From Thermodesulfobacteriota bacterium (GTDB lineage Bacteria; Desulfobacterota; Dissulfuribacteria; Dissulfuribacterales; UBA3076): a stretch of DNA of 8,908 bases. This document shows positions 1 through 4,497 of this stretch, piece after piece (positions within the stretch are counted from its first letter, which is position 1; each line of letters begins with the position of its first letter). The notes below the pieces were generated by a model, which was given only the letters and a program-made list of their open reading frames with translations, did no database searches and had not been told where the DNA came from. The translations under genes and the position numbers were made by a program. The stretch covers positions 1-8,908 of the forward strand of contig QNAY01000032.1 in NCBI GenBank assembly GCA_003645605.1, written 5' to 3'.

Positions 1-14
1 AAACTAACCAAAAC

Positions 15-94
15 TGTCATTTCGAGCAAAGCGAGAAATCTTATCGTACTGAAAATACAGGTATTAAAGATTTCTCCCTACGGTCGAAATGACA
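15..94. repeat. Palindromic intergenic repeat (TGTCATTTCGA family)
   Basis: Two 28-nt arms (15-42 and 67-94) face each other across a 24-nt loop. The outer 11 bases (TGTCATTTCGA / TCGAAATGACA) and the inner 10 bases (GAGAAATCTT / AAGATTTCTC) are perfectly complementary. The 7-nt middle blocks (26-32 and 77-83) pair only partly. From memory, this resembles a dispersed bacterial intergenic repeat with the sequence style 'TGTCATTTCGAgcgaagcGAGAAATCTT'. As RNA it would fold into a long hairpin. It lies upstream of ppsA and may also mark the 3' end of a gene outside the window. The inverted structure is directly visible; family membership is from recollection. Confidence 0.75.
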
Positions 95-121
95 AAAAGA
101 GGGGTTTTCGTTCAGGCACTA

Positions 122-127
122 TATAAT
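122..127 (+). promoter_or_regulatory. Possible -10 box (TATAAT) for ppsA
   Basis: A perfect TATAAT hexamer lies 91 bases upstream of the ppsA start, in the AT-rich stretch that follows the palindromic repeat. No convincing -35 is seen at 16-18 nt spacing (the region reads GAGGGG) and there is no extended -10 TG. The call is therefore weak. If it is real, the ppsA leader is about 85 nt. Confidence 0.3.
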
Positions 128-218
128 AAAAAAGGGAGAGTTAACCTTTCGTTATCCTAGATCCGACAAAATGGCCAGGCAGAGTCAAAACCGACGTTAA
201 AAGCAAGGAGTACTGATT

Positions 219-2648
219 ATGAATGATACGCCATTTATTCTCTGGTTCAACGAAATTGGGATCAAAGACGTACCTTTGGTAGGCGGGAAAAATGCGTCTC
301 TCGGCGAGATGTATCAGCACCTCACTGAAAAGGGTGTGATGGTGCCGAACGGCTTTGCCATCACGGCTGATGCATACAAACATCTCCTGAAAGAGGCTGG
401 TATCGAGCAGGCCATACGGGATGCTCTCGATGGATTGGATACCCACGATATTGCCGATCTCGGCAAAAGGGGGGAAAAGGTCAGGAGCATAATTCTAAAC
501 GGCAAGTTTCCTGAAGACCTGGAGAAGGCTATCAAGGCCTCATATTCCATGATGGAAAAGATTTACGGCAAGGATGTCGATGTTGCAGTAAGGTCATCAG
601 CCACTGCCGAGGACCTCCCTGACGCATCCTTTGCCGGGCAGCAGGACACCTATCTCAATATCAGGGGGCCTGAGCAACTCCTTGATGCCTGCCACCGCTG
701 CTTTGCCAGCCTGTTTACCAACCGTGCCATTTCCTATCGCCAGGACAAAGGGTTCGGACATTTCGATGTCTATCTTTCTATAGTAATCCAGAAAATGATT
801 CGTAGTGACAGTTCCAGCGCCGGAGTCATATTTACTATAGACACCGAAAGCGGCTTTAAGGATGTGGTCTACATTACCGGGGCCTGGGGCCTGGGTGAAA
901 ACGTAGTCCAGGGCGCAGTAAATCCTGATGAGTTTTATGTCTTCAAGCCCACACTGAAAGAAGGTTATAGCCCGGTGGTAAGCAAAAGTCTTGGACTCAA
1001 ACAGAAAAAAATGATCTATACCAGTGATCCGAAAAATCCGGTGAAAAACGTAAACACTTCAGACGAAGAGCGTCACCACTTTGTCCTATCGGATGACGAA
1101 CTGGTTACCTTGGCTAAATGGTCATGCATCATAGAGGATCACTACGGCAAGGCAATGGACATCGAATGGGCCAAGGACGGCGACGGGAAAAAGGTCGGCA
1201 CAGGTGGGCTTTTCATCGTTCAGGCTAGACCTGAGACGGTCCATTCCCAGAAGGACCGCAATTTCATGGAGACCTATCGTCTTAAAGAGACCGGAGAAGT
1301 CCTGGCCACTGGGAAATCCGTTGGTGCCAAGATAAGCCAGGGCAAGGTCAATATTATCGAGGACGCCGGCAAAATCCTTGAATTCAAGGAGGGTGAGGTA
1401 CTGGTTACCGACATGACCGATCCGGACTGGGAACCCATCATGAAAATCGCTTCCGCCATTGTCACGAACCGGGGCGGACGCACCTGCCATGCAGCCATAG
1501 TATCCAGGGAGCTGGGCATCACTTGCATTGTGGGCACTGAGGACGGTACTGAAAAGGTTTCCACAGGTCAGGAGGTCACAGTGTCCTGCGCAGAGGGTGA
1601 AGAAGGACAGATCTACAACGGCCTCCTGGATTTTGAGGTCGAGCGTATTGATTTCAGTGAGGTGCCCAAGACCAAGACACACATCATGATGAATGTCGGC
1701 ATCCCGGAACAGGCGTTTACACAAGGGCAGATCCCTAACGAAGGAGTCGGGCTTGCGCGCCTTGAATTTATCATCAACTCCCATATAGGTATCCATCCCC
1801 TTGCCCTGCTCAACTATGCGGAACTAAAGGAAAAGGCCGCATCTGACCAAGAGATTGCAGAAGTGATAGAGGCCATTGACGCAAAGACCGTTGCCTATGA
1901 AGACAAGACCAGGTTCTTTGTGGATACGCTGGCCCAGGGTGTGGCTACCATCGGAGCTGGTTTTTATCCCAATGATGTCATTGTGCGCATGTCGGATTTC
2001 AAAAGCAACGAATACGCCAATTTGATCGGTGGACATCAGTATGAGCCTGTTGAAAGCAACCCGATGATCGGGTGGCGTGGCGCATCCCGTTACTATGCAG
2101 AGTCCTTTGAGCCTGCCTTTGCCCTGGAGTGCGAAGCGCTCAAGAAAGTGCGCAACGACATGGGCCTTACAAACGTAAAGGTCATGATTCCATTCTGCCG
2201 TACTGTTAAAGAGGGCAAACAAGTTATTGAAGTCATGAAAAAACATGGCCTGGTTCAGGGTGAAAACGGCCTAGAGGTCTATGTCATGTGCGAGATCCCG
2301 AGCAACGTCATCCTTGCGGATCAGTTTGCCGAGGTCTTTGATGGCTTTTCCATAGGATCGAATGACCTGACGCAGCTCACCCTCGGGCTTGATCGCGACT
2401 CTGAACTCGTATCCCATATCTATGACGAGCGCAACGAGGCGGTAAAACGTCTAGTCAGACAGGTCATAGACACTGCAAAAAAGGCAAATTGCAAGATCGG
2501 CATATGCGGTCAGGCCCCAAGTGACTTTCCTGATTTTGCGGCCTTTTTGGTTGAATGCGGCATAGACTCAATGAGCCTCACACCTGACACCGCAGTCAAA
2601 ACCAGACTGATAGTGGCCGAAAAGGAAAAGGAACTCGGAATCAAATAA
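219..2648 (+). CDS. ppsA: Phosphoenolpyruvate synthase (pyruvate, water dikinase)
   Basis: This 809-aa protein is close in length to E. coli PpsA (792 aa). The enzyme makes PEP from pyruvate, ATP and water, releasing AMP and phosphate, for gluconeogenesis in the cytoplasm. Domain order is complete. The N-terminal nucleotide-binding domain (about residues 15-345) carries VGGKN (K24) and VRSSATAEDLPDASFAGQQ (R125). The mobile phosphohistidine domain (about 385-475) has GGRTCHAAIVSRE with catalytic His424. The C-terminal PEP/pyruvate barrel (about 490-800) has DGFSIGSNDLTQLTLG (708-723) and catalytic Cys763 in GICGQAPSD. GGRTCHA, not the GGMTSHA of pyruvate phosphate dikinase, and the length favour PEP synthase. 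Thr422, two residues before the His, is the position that PpsR-type regulators phosphorylate in relatives. The start is supported by AAGGAG at 205-210, 8 nt before ATG. The gene appears monocistronic, with its own terminator. Confidence 0.97.
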   Translation: MNDTPFILWFNEIGIKDVPLVGGKNASLGEMYQHLTEKGVMVPNGFAITADAYKHLLKEAGIEQAIRDALDGLDTHDIADLGKRGEKVRSIILNGKFPEDLEKAIKASYSMMEKIYGKDVDVAVRSSATAEDLPDASFAGQQDTYLNIRGPEQLLDACHRCFASLFTNRAISYRQDKGFGHFDVYLSIVIQKMIRSDSSSAGVIFTIDTESGFKDVVYITGAWGLGENVVQGAVNPDEFYVFKPTLKEGYSPVVSKSLGLKQKKMIYTSDPKNPVKNVNTSDEERHHFVLSDDELVTLAKWSCIIEDHYGKAMDIEWAKDGDGKKVGTGGLFIVQARPETVHSQKDRNFMETYRLKETGEVLATGKSVGAKISQGKVNIIEDAGKILEFKEGEVLVTDMTDPDWEPIMKIASAIVTNRGGRTCHAAIVSRELGITCIVGTEDGTEKVSTGQEVTVSCAEGEEGQIYNGLLDFEVERIDFSEVPKTKTHIMMNVGIPEQAFTQGQIPNEGVGLARLEFIINSHIGIHPLALLNYAELKEKAASDQEIAEVIEAIDAKTVAYEDKTRFFVDTLAQGVATIGAGFYPNDVIVRMSDFKSNEYANLIGGHQYEPVESNPMIGWRGASRYYAESFEPAFALECEALKKVRNDMGLTNVKVMIPFCRTVKEGKQVIEVMKKHGLVQGENGLEVYVMCEIPSNVILADQFAEVFDGFSIGSNDLTQLTLGLDRDSELVSHIYDERNEAVKRLVRQVIDTAKKANCKIGICGQAPSDFPDFAAFLVECGIDSMSLTPDTAVKTRLIVAEKEKELGIK

Positions 2649-2656
2649 GAAAAAGG

Positions 2657-2714
2657 GTAACAGTTCACCCAATTCTATTTACCGCAGAGAAAAGAGTTTT
2701 CAGTGAACTATTAC
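2657..2714 (+). repeat. Imperfect inverted repeat in the ppsA 3' region
   Basis: GTAACAGTTCAC (2657-2668) is complementary to GTGAACTATTAC (2703-2714) at 11 of 12 positions, with a 34-nt loop. It begins 9 nt after the ppsA stop and ends 5 nt before the terminator hairpin. It could form a stem in the ppsA mRNA 3' end. Its role is unknown. Confidence 0.5.
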
Positions 2715-2719
2715 GAAAA

Positions 2720-2753
2720 GGGTGGTGGTACTAGATACCACCGCCCCTTTTTT
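2720..2753 (+). terminator. Intrinsic terminator of ppsA
   Basis: An 11-bp stem (2720-2730 with 2736-2746, one G-U pair) closes a 5-nt CTAGA loop. One C and then six T follow. This is a strong Rho-independent terminator 72 nt after the ppsA stop, and it separates ppsA from asnA. Confidence 0.92.
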
Positions 2754-2794
2754 GTCATTTTTTCAAAAAAAACGTGCGGAAATTAAGATTTTAA

Positions 2795-2824
2795 TTTACA
2801 CTTTCAAGGTTTTTGCATTGTAAT
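2795..2824 (+). promoter_or_regulatory. Probable sigma-70 promoter of asnA
   Basis: TTTACA (2795-2800, one mismatch to TTGACA) and TGTAAT (2819-2824, one mismatch to TATAAT) are separated by 18 bp in AT-rich DNA. Transcription would start near 2831, leaving a leader of only about 17 nt with the ribosome binding site almost at its 5' end. The upstream terminator means asnA needs its own promoter. Confidence 0.6.
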
Positions 2825-2847
2825 CATAATAATAGAAGGAGAGCATT

Positions 2848-3978
2848 ATGCCAGACCTGAAAGCGGATTTAGCCGGACCTGGAATCGGCAATTATAACGA
2901 AGTAGAAAAGGCCTTACCCGATGACTATAAAGCACTTCTTTCTCCCATGGAAAGAATGAAAGCTGTCTTTGCAATAAAGAACTATATCGAGGAAAATCTG
3001 TGCAGGGAACTCAATATGCAAATGGTTCAGGTCCCCCTGATTGTTGATAAAGACAGTGGCATGAATGATTACCTTGATCGCGATGGTTCGCGAACACCAG
3101 TGGAGTTTCCCTGCGGACTTGGTCTTGATAATCCTATCCAGGCCCAGGTAGTCCAGGCTGCTACAAAGTGGAAACGCATGGCCCTTAAACAATTTGACTG
3201 TAAAATCGGAGAGGGTATCTGCACCGACATGAAGGCTGTGCGTAAGGATTACTTTCTGGACCATGATCACAGCGCATATGTTGACCAGTGGGACTGGGAA
3301 TTGACTATTACCGAAAAAGACCGCAATCTTGATTTCCTTAAGGACATTGTTAAAAAAATATGGAAGGTAATCTATGGAGCGGGGAAAATGGCGCAGGAAA
3401 TGTTTCCTGCCCTTAAGACGGATAAATACACTGACATCCCAGAGGAAATTGTATTCCTACATGCTGAAGAAATCCTTGATTTTTACCCGAATGTGCCCAG
3501 AAAGGAACGTGAAAATAGGGTTATTCAGGAAAAGGCCCCTGCGATCTTTATCATTGGCATCGGTCAGCCTTTAAAGGACGGGTATCCCCACGAGATGCGC
3601 GCTGCAGACTATGATGACTGGGTTACTGAAACTATAGTCAAAAACGGCGAGCAGTATCATGGTCTAAATGGTGATATTCTGGTATGGAATCCGGTGACTA
3701 AACGACGCCATGAACTGACCTCAATGGGAATACGGGTTACAAAAGAAACCCTGAAAATGCAGTTGAAGGTGGCCGGACAGGAAGATTTTCTCAAACTTTC
3801 TTACCACCAGGCAATCATTAACGATGAGATACCACTGAGCATAGGAGGAGGCATCGGACAGTCCAGAGTTTTTATGTATCTGCTGCGCACGGCTCATATT
3901 GGAGAGATTTCCGCCACTGTGTGGCCAAAAGTCCTAAAGGATATTTGCGCAAAGAAAAACATACATGTACTGGAATAA
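2848..3978 (+). CDS. asnA: Aspartate-ammonia ligase (asparagine synthetase A)
   Basis: This 376-aa cytoplasmic enzyme makes asparagine from aspartate, ammonia and ATP through an aspartyl-AMP intermediate, using free ammonia and not glutamine. It has the class II aminoacyl-tRNA synthetase-like fold. Visible family motifs in order are TKWKR near residue 107, GEGICTDMKAVR near 123-134, YVDQWDWE (144-151), RAADYDDW, GLNGDILVWNP (272-282), SMGIRV (292-297) and GGGIGQSR (333-340, motif-3-like, ending in the adenylate-binding Arg). It is longer than E. coli AsnA (330 aa), mainly through about 20-35 extra N-terminal residues and a slightly longer C-terminus. The ATG at 2848 is favoured by AAGGAG (2836-2841), 6 nt upstream. 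Met34 and Met37 are alternative starts, but no comparable Shine-Dalgarno was identified for them. It is a single-gene unit with no classical terminator directly after it. Confidence 0.95.
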   Translation: MPDLKADLAGPGIGNYNEVEKALPDDYKALLSPMERMKAVFAIKNYIEENLCRELNMQMVQVPLIVDKDSGMNDYLDRDGSRTPVEFPCGLGLDNPIQAQVVQAATKWKRMALKQFDCKIGEGICTDMKAVRKDYFLDHDHSAYVDQWDWELTITEKDRNLDFLKDIVKKIWKVIYGAGKMAQEMFPALKTDKYTDIPEEIVFLHAEEILDFYPNVPRKERENRVIQEKAPAIFIIGIGQPLKDGYPHEMRAADYDDWVTETIVKNGEQYHGLNGDILVWNPVTKRRHELTSMGIRVTKETLKMQLKVAGQEDFLKLSYHQAIINDEIPLSIGGGIGQSRVFMYLLRTAHIGEISATVWPKVLKDICAKKNIHVLE

Positions 3979-4119
3979 GTTCTGGGGAAAAATAAATTTG
4001 AAGATAAAAGATTGATCGATGCTCTTCTGCTATTACTTTGATTTAGAAATATGCTTTATTTTCAATAGGTTATAAATAGGACCTTGATTCGCTTAATCTC
4101 GCATATCTGGTTGAGAGAC

Positions 4120-4166
4120 GAAGCCCCGAAACCCAACAATAGCTTACTATCGTTGGGTTTTGCTTC
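4120..4166. repeat. Strong hairpin inside the MITE-like element
   Basis: AAACCCAACAATAG (4129-4142) pairs with CTATCGTTGGGTTT (4147-4160) at 13 of 14 positions around a CTTA loop. A lower stem, GAAGC/GCTTC (4120-4124 with 4162-4166), extends it past a bulge. A T follows the GTTGGGTTT arm, giving TTTTG, so it could act as a weak terminator for asnA transcripts. The GTTGGGTTT/AAACCCAAC core resembles a widespread intergenic repeat motif that I recall from many bacterial genomes. Confidence 0.65.
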
Positions 4167-4178
4167 CCGAAACCCAAC
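4166..4178 (+). repeat. Second copy of CCCGAAACCCAAC direct repeat
   Basis: CCCGAAACCCAAC occurs at 4125-4137 and again at 4166-4178. The central GTTGGGTTT (4152-4160) can pair perfectly with AAACCCAAC in either copy: upstream in the long hairpin, or downstream across a 9-nt loop (4161-4169). The two hairpins are mutually exclusive. Confidence 0.6.
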
Positions 4179-4336
4179 TTATCAAAAGTGGCCGAAGTGA
4201 AAATCAGAACATAATCAAAGTATTAGCGGAAGAGCATCGAATTTTATACTCCAGCAACTATTTGCGCCATTGCCTTCTCAATCTCGGCTATGGCAGTACT
4301 TACCCATAGCTGAGAAAAGACGATCACAGCTTGCCC

Positions 4337-4362
4337 TCTGAAGGCTCAAAAGAGCCTTCAGA
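4337..4362. repeat. Perfect 11-bp hairpin with AAAA loop
   Basis: TCTGAAGGCTC (4337-4347) and GAGCCTTCAGA (4352-4362) are fully complementary around AAAA. There is no T-run on the + side (GAACTGCATC follows) nor a clear one on the other side, so it is not a standard intrinsic terminator. It lies about 135 bp upstream of the beta-helix gene. Confidence 0.6.
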
Positions 4363-4420
4363 ACTGCATCACAAAACTCGCTTGCGCTTATATGAAATAT
4401 CCAGAGATAAACTATTTAGG

Positions 4421-4449
4421 TTGAAAATCCATTGGGTAAGTGCTACGAT
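4421..4449 (+). promoter_or_regulatory. Probable promoter of the secreted two-gene operon
   Basis: TTGAAA (4421-4426, 5/6 to TTGACA) and TACGAT (4444-4449, 4/6 to TATAAT, keeping TA..AT) are spaced exactly 17 bp apart. Transcription would start near 4456, giving a leader of about 42 nt before the start codon at 4498. Confidence 0.5.
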
Positions 4450-4461
4450 TTAACATCGTAG
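4443..4461. promoter_or_regulatory. Inverted repeat overlapping the -10 (operator candidate)
   Basis: CTACGAT (4443-4449) and ATCGTAG (4455-4461) are perfect inverted copies across TTAAC. The left arm contains the proposed -10 hexamer TACGAT and the right arm covers the expected transcription start. This is a typical place for a repressor site. A small hairpin at the 5' end of the transcript is the alternative reading. No regulator gene is in the window. Confidence 0.4.
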
Positions 4462-4497
4462 ATTGAACCTTATAGTGAAATAAAAGGAGGAGAAGTT

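Larger units (their letters stand above)
4016..4240. mobile_element. MITE-like element with 28-bp terminal inverted repeats
   Basis: The left end (4016-4043, starting TCGATGCTCTTC) and right end (4213-4240, ending GAAGAGCATCGA) are inverted copies matching at 26 of 28 bases. They bound a 225-bp segment with no open frame of useful length. Inside are a strong hairpin and a 13-nt direct repeat. Size, terminal inverted repeats and lack of coding capacity fit a non-autonomous miniature element. No clear target-site duplication was found in the flanks, so transposition is inferred. It starts 37 nt after the asnA stop and may influence that gene's 3' end. Confidence 0.65.
4241..4497. other. Gene-free leader region with hairpins and coding-like remnants
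   Basis: No intact gene is seen here. The region holds an 11-bp hairpin with one G-U pair (4283-4314), a perfect 11-bp stem with an AAAA loop and no T-run (4337-4362), and, near its right end, the promoter of the beta-helix operon. On the minus strand, two overlapping frames are open and read like ordinary protein. One is open from 4415 down to a TGA at 4278-4280 and ends FSAMGKYCHSRD. The other ends at a TAA (4244-4246) after AIAEIEKAMAQIVAGV. Neither has a convincing start and ribosome binding site. They may be remnants of a frameshifted gene or part of a repeat; chance is also possible. Confidence 0.35.

Noticed and set aside
115..128. GGCAC resembling a sigma-54 -24 element upstream of ppsA
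   Set aside because: The required GC at the -12 position is missing (TA is present), so the GG-N10-GC spacing is not met.
1122..1796. Long minus-strand open frame (224 codons) opposite ppsA
   Set aside because: It lies fully inside the strongly supported ppsA gene, and its translation shows no recognisable motif. It is an antisense shadow.
4016..4240. Full insertion sequence
   Set aside because: No transposase or even a long open frame is present between the inverted repeats, so only a non-autonomous element is supportable.
4402..4497. Possible riboswitch (for example c-di-GMP) in the leader of the beta-helix gene
   Set aside because: The predicted leader is only about 42 nt, and no conserved core of a riboswitch class that I know is present.
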